Positions 18,697 to 28,017 of a DNA stretch of 53,360 bases are shown piece by piece. Position 1 is the first letter of the stretch. Each line of letters begins with the position of its first letter. The notes under the pieces were generated by a model. The model saw only the letters and a program-made list of their open reading frames with translations, did no database searches and had not been told where the DNA came from. The stretch spans positions 1 to 53,360 of the forward strand of contig CANGJI010000010.1 in assembly GCA_947454135.1 (NCBI GenBank). Reading direction: 5' to 3'. The stretch is from Sphingomonadaceae bacterium (GTDB lineage Bacteria; Pseudomonadota; Alphaproteobacteria; Sphingomonadales; Sphingomonadaceae). The translations under genes and the position numbers were made by a program.

Positions 18697-19767
18697 TCAG
18701 ACGTCGTCGTCCGCGTCCGGACCGACCATCAGACCTTCGGCGACCTTGTCGGTCTGGCCGCGAATGGCGGCTTCCAACTTGTCGCAAAGCTCACGATTCT
18801 CGCGCAGGTAGTTCTTGGCGTTTTCACGGCCCTGACCGATCCGGATCGAATCGTAGCTGAACCATGCGCCCGATTTCTCGACGATCCCGGCCTTGACGCC
18901 GAGGTCAAGGATTTCGCCGATCTTCGAAATGCCCTCGCCGTACATGATGTCGAACTCGACCTGCTTGAACGGCGGGGCGACCTTGTTCTTGACGACCTTC
19001 ACGCGGGTGGCGTTGCCGACGATATCGTCGCGGTCCTTGATCTGACCGGTGCGACGGATGTCGAGGCGGACCGAAGCGTAGAACTTGAGCGCGTTGCCAC
19101 CCGTCGTCGTCTCCGGGTTGCCGTACATCACGCCGATCTTCATGCGCAGCTGGTTGATGAAGATCACCATGCAGCGCGAACGGCTGATCGAACCGGTCAG
19201 CTTGCGCAGGGACTGCGACATGAGGCGCGCCTGAAGGCCGACGTGGCTGTCGCCCATCTCGCCCTCGATCTCGGCGCGGGGTACGAGCGCGGCGACCGAG
19301 TCTACCACCAGCACGTCGATCGCGTTCGAACGCACCAGCGTATCGACGATCTCAAGCGCCTGCTCGCCCGTATCGGGCTGCGAGACGATCAGTTCGTCGA
19401 TGTTGACGCCGAGCTTCTTGGCATAGACCGGATCGAGCGCATGCTCGGCATCGACGAAGGCCGCGGTACCGCCCGTCTTCTGCGCCTCGGCAATCACGTG
19501 GAGCGCGAGGGTGGTCTTGCCCGAGCTTTCCGGCCCATAGACTTCGATCACGCGGCCACGCGGCAGGCCGCCTACGCCGAGCGCGATATCGAGCCCGAGC
19601 GAACCGGTCGAGATCGCTTCGACCTGCATGGTCTCCTTCGAGCCCAGCCGCATGGCCGAGCCCTTGCCAAACGCCTTGTCGATCTGTGCGAGCGCTGCAT
19701 CGAGCGCTTTCTGACGATCCATGTCCTTGTCTTTGCCTTCCTGGATAAGCTTCAACTGCGCCGCCAT
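18697..19767 (-). CDS. recA: Recombinase RecA
   Basis: 356 residues, standard length. Walker A is GPESSGKTT at about residues 78-86. The MAW motif, L1/L2 DNA-binding loops ([33 protein letters not shown]) and an acidic C-terminal tail ending DADDDV are all present. It polymerises on single-stranded DNA for homologous recombination and stimulates LexA self-cleavage. A LexA-type box and promoter lie upstream and a duplicated terminator downstream, so it is a single-gene SOS unit. Confidence 0.98.
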   Translation of the reverse strand: MAAQLKLIQEGKDKDMDRQKALDAALAQIDKAFGKGSAMRLGSKETMQVEAISTGSLGLDIALGVGGLPRGRVIEVYGPESSGKTTLALHVIAEAQKTGGTAAFVDAEHALDPVYAKKLGVNIDELIVSQPDTGEQALEIVDTLVRSNAIDVLVVDSVAALVPRAEIEGEMGDSHVGLQARLMSQSLRKLTGSISRSRCMVIFINQLRMKIGVMYGNPETTTGGNALKFYASVRLDIRRTGQIKDRDDIVGNATRVKVVKNKVAPPFKQVEFDIMYGEGISKIGEILDLGVKAGIVEKSGAWFSYDSIRIGQGRENAKNYLRENRELCDKLEAAIRGQTDKVAEGLMVGPDADDDV

Positions 19768-19817
19768 GGCTTGCTACCCCTTGCTAAAGATGGCTGACAT
19801 GCACCGTCAACGCCAGC

Positions 19818-19855
19818 CTTGTACCCAGTTTGTTCTGTTGGAACAAGGGGGGAAC
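19818..19855 (-). promoter_or_regulatory. recA promoter with LexA (SOS) box and overlapping palindrome
   Basis: On the plus strand GAAC-N7-GAAC occupies 19841-19855, the alphaproteobacterial LexA site (GTTC-N7-GTTC on the recA strand). A perfect palindrome TTGTTC-N5-GAACAA (19830-19846) overlaps it, so three half-sites are clustered. A -35-like TTGTTC (complement of 19841-19846) and -10-like TACAAG (complement of 19818-19823) are 17 bp apart, which would put LexA on the -35 region. The recA ATG is about 50 bp downstream. Confidence 0.75.
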
Positions 19856-20122
19856 AAAATTCCTTGCCAAACTGGCGGAAAATAGCCGGATACTTCGGAA
19901 ATCCCTCAGGAATTTCCCGTGGTTTCACCCGTCCTATCGCACAGGTGCGGCAGTTCCTGCACGAATGGAGCAAAAATTTTCTGGGGATGCCCGATTCGCG
20001 CACGCCGTCAGCTGGCTGCCAGCTGGCTGCACGGGGCCCCGCAGTTGACAGCTACGTTACGACCGGTAAGCTATGCTGCACTGCACAATGGCCCGGACGC
20101 CAGCTTGCGGAGGGAAACCCAG
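19856..20122. other. Rest of the recA / MBL-protein intergenic region, no gene seen
   Basis: This stretch completes the 355-bp divergent gap between recA and the metallo-beta-lactamase-fold gene. It is less GC-rich than its surroundings and holds an inverted repeat GGAAAT-N9-ATTTCC (19897-19917) of unknown role. The plus-strand promoter for the gene at 20123 must lie here, but no clear -35/-10 pair stands out. No coding potential was found. Confidence 0.5.
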
Positions 20123-21118
20123 ATGAAGCTCATGCCATCCGCTACGCTTGCCTCGCTCGGCCTGCTCCTCGCCGCCCCCGCCGCTGCACAGGACGCCGCC
20201 CACGCGGTTCGCGTCATCCCGATCAACGATCACCTGACAGCCTTCTATCAGGGCCGGCCTGACGAGGCCTCGGTGCCGCCAGGCCCGCACCAGTGGCCCG
20301 ATCTCGGCGCAATCTTCGTCGGCGTCGCGACGTATGCGGTCCATGATGGCGATACCGCGCTGGTCTACGATACCTTCACCGATCCCGCTTCGGCGCAGTG
20401 GGTGCGCGATTGGCTGACAAAGGCTGGCGTGCGCCATTTCATCCTCGCGACCAGCCACTGGCACCTCGATCACATCGGCGGCAACACCGTCTATGCCGAC
20501 AGCATGCGCATCGCGACCGAGGCGACCCGCGTGAGGCTCACCGAGAAGCGGACGGCGATCGAAGCGGGCACCGAGGAAGGCCCACCCGCCATCCGCCCGC
20601 TGATCCTGCCCAATATCGGGATCGCCAAGGACAGCGTGGTGACGCTGATGATCGGCGGCGTGAAGGCCGAACTCCGCCCCGTCGCCATTCACTCGGCTGA
20701 CGGCCTCGTGATCGAACTGCCGGACGACAAGGTGCTGCTGGCGGGTGACACGCTGGAAGACACTGCCACCTTCGTTGCCGAGCCGGAATCAATCCCGGAG
20801 CAGTACAAGGCGCTGGGGGCAATGCGAGGCTGGGGCTTCACCAAGATCCTCCCCAACCATGGCAATCCCGCGGTGATCGCGGCCGGCGGCTATGGCCTCG
20901 GCTTCCTCGATGCGACGCGCGCCTATGTCCGCGCGCTGGTCGAGCATTCGCACGACGCGGATTTCCAGAAGCAGCCGCTGGCGAGCTTCGTCAGCGAGGC
21001 GGTCAAGCGCGGCGATGTCAGCCTGTGGTGGGCCTACCGCGATGCCCACGCCAACAACCTCGCGGTGGTGGCAAAGGCATGGAAGGACCGGCCGATCCCG
21101 AAGTTCGATGCGCCCTGA
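20123..21118 (+). CDS. Exported metallo-beta-lactamase-fold hydrolase
   Basis: 331 residues from ATG 20123, behind GGAGGG at a 9-10-nt distance. The signal peptide is MKLMPSATLASLGLLLAAPAAAQ. The metal-binding motif HWHLDHIGG (about residues 112-120) supplies the HxHxDH ligands, and LLAGDTLED and NHGNP supply later ligands. It therefore hydrolyses an ester, lactam, thioester or phosphoester in the periplasm. The N-terminal part of the mature protein is unlike a true beta-lactamase, so resistance should not be assumed. It converges on cckA with a 6-bp gap. Confidence 0.85.
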   Translation: MKLMPSATLASLGLLLAAPAAAQDAAHAVRVIPINDHLTAFYQGRPDEASVPPGPHQWPDLGAIFVGVATYAVHDGDTALVYDTFTDPASAQWVRDWLTKAGVRHFILATSHWHLDHIGGNTVYADSMRIATEATRVRLTEKRTAIEAGTEEGPPAIRPLILPNIGIAKDSVVTLMIGGVKAELRPVAIHSADGLVIELPDDKVLLAGDTLEDTATFVAEPESIPEQYKALGAMRGWGFTKILPNHGNPAVIAAGGYGLGFLDATRAYVRALVEHSHDADFQKQPLASFVSEAVKRGDVSLWWAYRDAHANNLAVVAKAWKDRPIPKFDAP

Positions 21119-21124
21119 ACGGGC

Positions 21125-23617
21125 TCAGCGCGCCTTCAGGACATCCTCCACCGCCGTGCAGATCTGCGCCACGCTGAAGGGCTTGGCGAGGAAATACATG
21201 TTGGGAATGTCGATCTCGCGCCGCAGCTGTTCCTCGGCATAGCCTGACATGAACAGCACCGGCAGCTCCGGGCGCAGCGCGCGGATCTCGCGCGCCATGG
21301 CGGGGCCATCCATGCTCGGCATGACGACGTCCGAAAGCACGAGGTCGAACTCCTCGCCGCTCGAGATGGCCCGGCCCAGCGCTTCCAGCCCGTCCTCGCC
21401 GTCGCTGGCGGTCGTCACCTCATAGCCCTGCCGCACCAGCGCGCGTTCGGCCACTGCGCGCACGGTGTCCTCGTCCTCGACGAGAAGCACGCGCCCGCCG
21501 CCCGACCACTGCTTGCGCTTGGGCGGCAACTTGGCGGCGGTGGCGGCTGCAGCGGCCTCTGCGGCGGCCTCCTCGGCGTCTGCTGCATCGGGCACATGGA
21601 CCGGGAAGTAGATCGAGAAGCGCGTGCCCTTGCCCACCTCGCTCTCGGCAAAGATGAACCCGCCCGATTGCTTGACGATGCCGTAAACGGTCGACAGCCC
21701 GAGCCCGGTGCCCTTGCCCTTTTCCTTGGTTGTAAAGAACGGCTCGAAAATCTTGCCGATCTGCGCCGGGGGAATGCCGTGGCCGGTGTCCTCCACGATC
21801 AAGGCGGTATAGTCGCCGATCGGGAGGATCTCGCTCTTCATCGCGCGCACGTCCGCGGCGGTTACCCGCTTGGTCTTGAGCCGCAGCACGCCGCCGCCCT
21901 TGGTCGCCGGAATGCCGCCCGAGCTGCCATTCCCGGTCATCGCATCGCGCGCATTGACGGCGAGGTTGAGCAGCACCTGTTCCAATTGCACCGGGTCGGC
22001 GCGGACAAGGCCAAGGCCGCGGTCGTGCGTCACCTCGAGCAGGATCTTCTCGCCCAGCAGCCGCTTCAGCAATGTCGAGATTTCGGCGACCACATCGGGC
22101 AGCTGGAGCACTTCGGGCCGCAATGTCTGCTGGCGCGAGAACGCGAGCAGCTGGCGCGTCAGGCTGGCAGCGCGGTTGGAATTGGCGCGAATCTGCTGAA
22201 TGTCGTCGTAATCGCTGTCGCCCGGCGTGTGGCGCATCAGCATGAGGTCGCAGTAGCCGATGATCGCGGTGAGCACGTTGTTGAAATCGTGCGCGACGCC
22301 TCCCGCGAGTTGGCCGACAGCCTGCATCTTGGTCGCCTGCGCGATCTCGCGTTTGAGGCGGGTTTCCTCGGACGAATCCTTGAGGCTGAGGATGACTGCT
22401 CCTTCGCCAAGCCCGCGCACGCCGGCAAGGCTGAGCGAGACGGGATCCTCTGGTGCCGAACGCAACCGCACCGCAACGTCGCCCGAGCCGCCGCCGCCGG
22501 CAAAACGCCGGACCGCGTCGGCCAGCGCGCCCTTGTCCTCGCGAATCACGAGATCGGACGGATACGGCGGCGGTCCGCTCTCGTCATGTCCGGCAGCGCG
22601 CAGGAAGGCCTTGTTGGCGAACAGGAAACGGCCGTCACGGTCGGTCATCGCAAGGCCAAGCGGCAGGCGCGCAAGCAGCGCCTCGATCTGCGGGATGCCG
22701 GTGCGCGTGTCGCCAAGCCCGCCCTGGTTGTCGATCAACAGGAACAGCGAGGCCGTCTGCGCCGGATCTGCCGCTGCCGACCCTTCGGCAACGGCTTCCG
22801 GATCGGCAATCGGCACATGGAGCATGCGCACCGAAGTGCCCCGGTTGCCTTCGCGCGCGTAGAAAATGCGTTCCTGCTCGTCTGCGCTGAAATAGCTGAC
22901 AAAATCGGTGCCCGCGACATCCGCTTCAGCCTCTCCCGTCGCGCGCGTGGCAAACAGGCCATTGGCGGCGTGGATCTGCCCATCAGGCGCTACGGCGACG
23001 ACCTGAATGCCCTCACGTCCGAGCGCCTGGCCGACCTTCCCGCGCACATGACCGATCACTTCCTCCAGCGGATCGCGGCGCACCACGGGGGCAAAGCGCC
23101 AGATCAGGAAGTCCTGCCCGCGCCCGGCGCGCTCGATCTCGAGCCGCCATTGGCGATCACCCGCGACAATCGGTTGGTACTGCGCGCGGCCATCACGCCA
23201 GGCGGCGCGTGCGGCGCCTTCGAGCGCCTCATTGTCAGCCCCTTCAAGGCCAAGCCGGGGCGGTGCGGTGCCGATACCGAAGCATTCGGCGAAACGCGCG
23301 TTGGCGCAGGTCAGCCGTCCGGCACGGTCGATGATCGCCGTGGCTTCCTCGCCCCGTTCGATCGCGGCATGGGTGACGGACCAGTCCGGCGGTGCAAAAT
23401 CGCTGGTTTCCGCAGTCTCGCGCGGGCGTGTGGCGAAGCCCAGCGCAATCGCAAGGCAACCGACACCCAGCGCATAGGCCAGTGCGGTAACGGCCTGCCC
23501 GAACGCCAGCCAGAGCAGCAGCGCGCTCACCAGCACGGAAAAAGCCACGATCATCCGCTCGCGCCAGCGCGATGGCGCCGCGCTGACAGTGCCTGCAGTC
23601 ACGGTGTTAACGCTCAT
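21125..23617 (-). CDS. cckA: Cell-cycle hybrid histidine kinase CckA
   Basis: 830 residues from ATG 23617. Two N-terminal membrane spans (about 21-65) precede PAS-like sensor segments. The HisKA motif GGVAHDFNNVLTAIIGYCDL holds phospho-His443. HATPase boxes follow (NLAVNARDAM; DTGHGIPPAQIGKIFEPFFTTKEKGKGTGLGL region), then a proline/alanine linker and a receiver domain with phospho-Asp763 in LVLSDVVMPSMDG. In Caulobacter CckA controls CtrA phosphorylation through ChpT. The start overlaps the DUF2062 stop by 4 bp. Confidence 0.93.
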   Translation of the reverse strand: MSVNTVTAGTVSAAPSRWRERMIVAFSVLVSALLLWLAFGQAVTALAYALGVGCLAIALGFATRPRETAETSDFAPPDWSVTHAAIERGEEATAIIDRAGRLTCANARFAECFGIGTAPPRLGLEGADNEALEGAARAAWRDGRAQYQPIVAGDRQWRLEIERAGRGQDFLIWRFAPVVRRDPLEEVIGHVRGKVGQALGREGIQVVAVAPDGQIHAANGLFATRATGEAEADVAGTDFVSYFSADEQERIFYAREGNRGTSVRMLHVPIADPEAVAEGSAAADPAQTASLFLLIDNQGGLGDTRTGIPQIEALLARLPLGLAMTDRDGRFLFANKAFLRAAGHDESGPPPYPSDLVIREDKGALADAVRRFAGGGGSGDVAVRLRSAPEDPVSLSLAGVRGLGEGAVILSLKDSSEETRLKREIAQATKMQAVGQLAGGVAHDFNNVLTAIIGYCDLMLMRHTPGDSDYDDIQQIRANSNRAASLTRQLLAFSRQQTLRPEVLQLPDVVAEISTLLKRLLGEKILLEVTHDRGLGLVRADPVQLEQVLLNLAVNARDAMTGNGSSGGIPATKGGGVLRLKTKRVTAADVRAMKSEILPIGDYTALIVEDTGHGIPPAQIGKIFEPFFTTKEKGKGTGLGLSTVYGIVKQSGGFIFAESEVGKGTRFSIYFPVHVPDAADAEEAAAEAAAAATAAKLPPKRKQWSGGGRVLLVEDEDTVRAVAERALVRQGYEVTTASDGEDGLEALGRAISSGEEFDLVLSDVVMPSMDGPAMAREIRALRPELPVLFMSGYAEEQLRREIDIPNMYFLAKPFSVAQICTAVEDVLKAR

Positions 23618-24204
23618 GTCCGCTGCGCTCCGGCAAGTGCGCGGCTGAGCCGCAGGCGGCGGCGCCTGCCAGTCCACCAGCGCCACGCGATGATCGCAGC
23701 GCCATAGCCAAGCACCGCGAAGACGGCGGCGATCGTCAGCAGGCCGAGGATCAGCGCCGGCGCGGCGGAGGAAACGAGCCATGTCGTCCATTCGCCGAGC
23801 CCCGCACCCTGGTCGATCAGCGACTGAAGCGTGGTGAGATCTGCGTCGAGCCCGAGGTAGCTTCCGACCCAGAGCGCGGCCAGCAGGATCATCGGCGTGG
23901 TTGCCGGATTGGAGAGCAGCGTGGCGCCCGCTGCCAGCGGCACGTTGCCACGAAACGGCACGCACACGAGGGCCGCGCCGACGATCTGGACGCCCGGGAT
24001 CAAGGCGAAAATGCCGACGAACAGACCCACCGCAATCCCGCGCGGAACCGAACGGCGGGTGTAGCGCCAGAGTTCGGGACGGGCGGCCAGCGGCCGGACA
24101 AACCGGCTCTGCACCAGAGCCTCTCGCGTCGGGATAATGCGCCGCGCCAAGCCGGAAACCCGATCCTTCATGCCGCTGCGATCATACCCTTCCGCAGGCG
24201 CCAT
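23614..24204 (-). CDS. DUF2062 membrane protein
   Basis: 196 residues. The conserved DUF2062 core RRSVPRGIAVGLFVGIFALIPG, LVCVPFRGNVPLAAGATLLSNPATTPMIL is present with about three hydrophobic spans and an arginine-rich C-terminus. No biochemical role is known for the family. Its ATG overlaps the smpB stop (TGATG) and its stop overlaps the cckA start (ATGA), so smpB, this gene and cckA are likely translated in a coupled series. A shorter start at Met12 is possible. Confidence 0.87.
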   Translation of the reverse strand: MAPAEGYDRSGMKDRVSGLARRIIPTREALVQSRFVRPLAARPELWRYTRRSVPRGIAVGLFVGIFALIPGVQIVGAALVCVPFRGNVPLAAGATLLSNPATTPMILLAALWVGSYLGLDADLTTLQSLIDQGAGLGEWTTWLVSSAAPALILGLLTIAAVFAVLGYGAAIIAWRWWTGRRRRLRLSRALAGAQRT

Positions 24205-24692
24205 CAGCCATGCTCACGCATGATGCGCGCCTTGTCACGCTTCCAGTCGCGATCCTTGATCGTGGCGCGCTTGTCGGCGTTGTTCTTGCCGCGGGCGAGC
24301 GCGAGTTCGACTTTTGCCCGGCCGCGTCCGTTGAAGTAGACCGAAAGCGGCACCAGCGTCATGCCCTTGCGCTCAACCGCGCCGTGGAAGCGGGCAATCT
24401 CGCGCTCCTTGAGCAGCAGCTTGCGGGGCCGCTTGGGTTCGTGATTGTAGCGGTTGCCGTGGCTGAATTCTGGGACGTTGGAATTGACCAGCCAGACTTG
24501 GCCGTCCTTCACTTCGGCATAGCTCTCCGCAATAGAACCTTCGCCGAAGCGCAGCGACTTCACTTCGGTGCCCGTCAGCACGATGCCCGCCTCGTAGACG
24601 TCGTCGATGAAATACTCGAAGCGCGCGCGGCGGTTTTCGGCGACGATCTTCTTCTTGTCGAAGGCAAGCGGAGTGGGACGGACCATGGTCAT
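24204..24692 (-). CDS. smpB: SsrA-binding protein SmpB
   Basis: About 162 residues. It has the SmpB beta-barrel ([71 protein letters not shown]) and the basic C-terminal tail that inserts in the ribosome ([27 protein letters not shown]). It binds tmRNA for trans-translation rescue of stalled ribosomes. Candidate ATGs lie at 24686, 24692 and 24698; homologues usually begin a few residues before RP, so 24686 or 24692 is best. It heads the operon with DUF2062 and cckA. Confidence 0.95.
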   Translation of the reverse strand: MTMVRPTPLAFDKKKIVAENRRARFEYFIDDVYEAGIVLTGTEVKSLRFGEGSIAESYAEVKDGQVWLVNSNVPEFSHGNRYNHEPKRPRKLLLKEREIARFHGAVERKGMTLVPLSVYFNGRGRAKVELALARGKNNADKRATIKDRDWKRDKARIMREHG

Positions 24693-24816
24693 CGCCATGT
24701 AGGCTGCCCCCGCCGGAAAGAAAAGGGACACCGCGCCGGTGAGAGCTTGCCAAGCGGTCGCTGCAATGCACAAAAGGCGCCCGACCCACCACGCCTCAGC
24801 ACCAATCGGAGCCACC

Positions 24817-25599
24817 ATGGACCTCTCAGGCAAGATCGCCATCGTCACCGGCGCCGCCAGCGGCATCGGCCTCGCCATTGCGCAGCGCTATGCCAAGGCG
24901 GGCGCGAAGGTCGCCATCGCCGACCTGAAGATCGAAGCTGCCGAGGCCGCCGCCGCCGCGATCAACGCCGAGCATGCCGGCGCAGCGATGGCCGTCGCCA
25001 TGGACGTGACCGACGAGGATCAGGTGAATGCCGGCGTCGCCGCCGTGGTCGCGGCCTGGGGCACGGTCGATATTCTCGTCTCCAATGCCGGCATCCAGAT
25101 CGTCAACCCGATCGAGCAGTTCGCCTTCGCCGACTGGAAGAAGATGCTTGCCATCCACCTCGACGGCGCGTTCCTCACCACCAAGGCCGTCATCCCGCAC
25201 ATGTACGCCCAAGGCTCCGGCGCGATCCTCTACATGGGCTCGGTCCACTCGACGCTCGCGAGCCCTCTGAAGAGCGCCTACGTCACCGCCAAGCACGGGC
25301 TCATGGGCCTCTCGCGCACTGTCGCCAAGGAAGCGGGCCCCAAAGGCGTGCGCACCAACGTTATCTGCCCCGGCTTCGTCCGCACGCCGCTGGTGGACAA
25401 GCAGATCCCCGAACAGGCGCAGGAACTTGGCATCAGCGAGGAAGACGTCGTCAAGAAGGTCATGCTCGGCCAGACGGTCGACGGCGAATTCACGACGGTC
25501 GAGGATGTCGCCGAACTCGCGCTGTTCTTCGCCGCGTTCCCCACCAATGCGCTGACCGGCCAGTCGCTCATCGCCAGCCACGGGTGGTCGATGGGGTAA
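24817..25599 (+). CDS. bdhA: 3-hydroxybutyrate dehydrogenase (SDR family)
   Basis: 260 residues from ATG 24817 with GGAG upstream. Classical short-chain dehydrogenase: NAD motif TGAASGIG near the N-terminus, NAG in [15 protein letters not shown], catalytic Ser and Tyr-Lys in [22 protein letters not shown]. The C-terminal half ([43 protein letters not shown]) is typical of D-3-hydroxybutyrate dehydrogenases, which oxidise a polyhydroxybutyrate breakdown product to acetoacetate. It is followed 106 bp later by an aldehyde dehydrogenase gene on the same strand. Confidence 0.9.
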   Translation: MDLSGKIAIVTGAASGIGLAIAQRYAKAGAKVAIADLKIEAAEAAAAAINAEHAGAAMAVAMDVTDEDQVNAGVAAVVAAWGTVDILVSNAGIQIVNPIEQFAFADWKKMLAIHLDGAFLTTKAVIPHMYAQGSGAILYMGSVHSTLASPLKSAYVTAKHGLMGLSRTVAKEAGPKGVRTNVICPGFVRTPLVDKQIPEQAQELGISEEDVVKKVMLGQTVDGEFTTVEDVAELALFFAAFPTNALTGQSLIASHGWSMG

Positions 25600-25705
25600 A
25601 GTTGCACAGGATGATCCGTTAGGTCACCTTACATTGACGGCCGGGGGCGGTTACACCATTCCGCATGGCACATCCGCCCCATCCCATCGTAGGCCAGACC
25701 GAACC

Positions 25706-27037
25706 ATGACCAACCCGACCGCAGCAGAACTCCTCCGCATCTTCGAACTCCAGCGGGCGAACCAGTGGAACGTGAAGGCCGCCGGCGCCGAAGTGCGCAA
25801 GGCCAAGCTGGCAGGGCTGAAAGCGGCCGTCGAAGCCCATGCCGATGCCATCGTGGCAGCCGTGCTCGAAGACACGCGCAAGCCTGAAGGCGAGATCCGC
25901 GTGACCGAGGTGATGAACGTCACCGCCAATATCCAGCGCAATATCGATAATCTCGATGCGTGGATGGCGCCGACCGAAGTCACGCCGTCGCTCAACCCCA
26001 ACGACCGCGCGCAGATCCGCTACGAAGCGCGCGGGGTGTGCCTGATCCTCGGGCCGTGGAACTTCCCGCTCGGCCTCGCGCTCGGGCCGCTGGCGGCTGC
26101 CGTCGCGGCGGGGAACACCGCCATCGTCAAGCTCACCGACCTGTGCCCCGCGACAGCGCGCGTTGCCGCCAGCATCATCGCCGAGGCCTTCGATGAAAGC
26201 GAGGTGGCACTGGTCGAAGGCGATGTCAGCGTCGCCACCGCGCTGCTCGAATTGCCGTTCAACCACATCTTCTTCACCGGCAGCACCCGCGTCGGCAAGA
26301 TCGTCATGGCCGCTGCCGCCAAGCACCTCGCCAGCGTCACGCTCGAGCTTGGCGGCAAGTCTCCCGTGATCCTCGATACGGGTGCCGATATCGACAAGGT
26401 CGCCGCGCAGCTTGCGGGGGCCAAGCAGTTCAACGGCGGACAGGCCTGCATCAGCCCGGACTACGTCTTCGTGCGTGAGGACCAGCAGGCGCGCCTCGTC
26501 GAAGGCTTCCGCACCAACGTGAAGGCCAATCTCTACGACGAAAGCGGCGCGATCCGGAAGGAAAGCATCGCCCAGATCGTCAATCAGGCGAACTTCAACC
26601 GCGTGAAGGCGCTGTTCGACGATGCCGTCGCGCAGGGCGCCACTGTCGCCGTCGGCGGCACGATGGACGAGAGCGATCTCACCATTCATCCCACCCTGCT
26701 GACCGGCGTAACCCCGCAGATGAAGATCCTGCAGGAGGAAATCTTCGCCCCCGTGCTGCCGGTGATGACCTACGATGGCATCGATCAGGCGATCGACTAC
26801 ATCGCCGAACGCGACAAGCCGCTCGCGCTCTATGTCTACTCGGACGACGAGGCCAACATCGAGAAGGTCATCGGCCGTACCTCATCGGGCGGCATGACGA
26901 TCAATGGCGTGTTCTCGCACTACCTCGAGAACCACCTGCCCTTCGGCGGCGTGAATGCCAGCGGCACCGGCAGCTATCACGGCTACTTCGGCTTCAAGGC
27001 CTTCAGCCACGAACGGGCGATCTACCGGCACATGTAG
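25706..27037 (+). CDS. Aldehyde dehydrogenase (class 3 / coniferyl-aldehyde-dehydrogenase-like)
   Basis: 443 residues, shorter than the roughly 490-residue class 1/2 enzymes and in the range of ALDH3-type enzymes. NAD-binding segment LILGPWNFPLGLALGPLAAA, FFTGSTRVGKIVM, the general-base glutamate in TLELGGKSPVI and the catalytic cysteine in NGGQACISPDY are present. The C-terminal oligomerisation arm contains NGVFSHYLENHLPFGGVNASG. It oxidises an aldehyde with NAD(P)+; the substrate may be aromatic or aliphatic. It converges on dapA with a 6-bp gap. Confidence 0.88.
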   Translation: MTNPTAAELLRIFELQRANQWNVKAAGAEVRKAKLAGLKAAVEAHADAIVAAVLEDTRKPEGEIRVTEVMNVTANIQRNIDNLDAWMAPTEVTPSLNPNDRAQIRYEARGVCLILGPWNFPLGLALGPLAAAVAAGNTAIVKLTDLCPATARVAASIIAEAFDESEVALVEGDVSVATALLELPFNHIFFTGSTRVGKIVMAAAAKHLASVTLELGGKSPVILDTGADIDKVAAQLAGAKQFNGGQACISPDYVFVREDQQARLVEGFRTNVKANLYDESGAIRKESIAQIVNQANFNRVKALFDDAVAQGATVAVGGTMDESDLTIHPTLLTGVTPQMKILQEEIFAPVLPVMTYDGIDQAIDYIAERDKPLALYVYSDDEANIEKVIGRTSSGGMTINGVFSHYLENHLPFGGVNASGTGSYHGYFGFKAFSHERAIYRHM

Positions 27038-27043
27038 TGCCGG

Positions 27044-27925
27044 TCAGATCAGCCCCGCGTGCGCCAGCGCTGCGTCGACGGCCTTGCGCGCGGCATCGCT
27101 GCACGGAACCAGCGGCAGGCGGAGTTCTTCAGTCAGCCAGTCGTGCACGCGGCTGAGCGCATACTTGACCGGACCCGGCGAGGCGTCCTCGAACATCGCG
27201 TAGTGCAGCGGGTAAAGCAGGTCGTTGATCTCGCGCGCCTTCTCGAAGTCGCCCGCAGCGCAAGCAGCCTGGAAATCGGCACAGAGCCGGGGCGCAACGT
27301 TCGCCGTCACCGAAATGCAACCGACCGCGCCGGCCGCGTTGGCGGGCAGCGCCAGCTCATCGTCGCCAGACAGCTGGCAGAACTGCTTGCCGATGCCCAT
27401 GCGGTGGTCGGTCACGCGAGAGAGGTCGCCGCTCGCGTCCTTGATGCCGACGATCTTGTCCGGGTAGCGGCGCGCCAGTTCGCACACCGTTTCGGGGAGG
27501 ATGTCGGTAACCGTGCGGCCCGGCACATTGTAGAGAATGATCGGCAGCTCGTTGTTTTCGGCAAGGTAGCCGAAATGCGCGAGCAGGCCCGCCTGACTCG
27601 GCCGGTTGTAGTAGGGCGCAACGCAAAGCGCGGCCTTGGCCCCGCTCTTGCGCGAGAAGGTCATGTGCAGGTGCGCGTTCATCGTGTCGTTGCTGCCGCA
27701 GCCGGCGATCACCGGCACGCGGCCAGCCGCCTGCTCGACACAGACCTCGATCACGCGGTGGTGCTCTGCGTTCGACAGCGTCGAGGCCTCACCCGTCGTT
27801 CCGCAGGGAACCAGCGCCGACGAACCGTTCTCGATCTGCCAGTCGACCAGCCGACGAAACGCTTTCTCGTCGAACACCCCACCGCGAAAAGGTGTCACCA
27901 AAGCCGGAATGGAGCCGGAAAACAT
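27044..27925 (-). CDS. dapA: 4-hydroxy-tetrahydrodipicolinate synthase
   Basis: 293 residues from ATG 27925 (MFSGSIPALVTPF is the standard N-terminus, so an extension of 18 codons upstream is rejected). The TIM-barrel aldolase motifs are GTTGEASTLSNAEH, VAPYYNRPSQAGLLAHF, the catalytic tyrosine in ILYNVPGRT and the Schiff-base lysine in IVGIKDASGD. It condenses pyruvate with aspartate semialdehyde in lysine and diaminopimelate synthesis. It diverges from the lytic transglycosylase gene, 92 bp apart. Confidence 0.96.
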   Translation of the reverse strand: MFSGSIPALVTPFRGGVFDEKAFRRLVDWQIENGSSALVPCGTTGEASTLSNAEHHRVIEVCVEQAAGRVPVIAGCGSNDTMNAHLHMTFSRKSGAKAALCVAPYYNRPSQAGLLAHFGYLAENNELPIILYNVPGRTVTDILPETVCELARRYPDKIVGIKDASGDLSRVTDHRMGIGKQFCQLSGDDELALPANAAGAVGCISVTANVAPRLCADFQAACAAGDFEKAREINDLLYPLHYAMFEDASPGPVKYALSRVHDWLTEELRLPLVPCSDAARKAVDAALAHAGLI

Positions 27926-28017
27926 GGACTTTGCCCTTCGATCTGCGCCACAAGGCGGGGGAGCGGTGCGTCGGTTCACCGTCGCAACTCGCGCCTGATA
28001 GGAAGACGATAGCCGGA

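Noticed and set aside
17479..19797. A 772-codon plus-strand open frame across GST, the terminator and recA
   Set aside because: It is antisense to three clear features, including recA and its terminator, and has no recognisable domain.
20123..21118. Possible beta-lactamase resistance gene
   Set aside because: The HxHxDH motif shows the metallo-beta-lactamase fold, but this fold covers many hydrolases and nothing here marks a true beta-lactamase.
21596..23707. A 703-codon plus-strand open frame opposite cckA
   Set aside because: CckA motifs (H443, D763) prove the minus strand is coding; the antisense frame has no domain.
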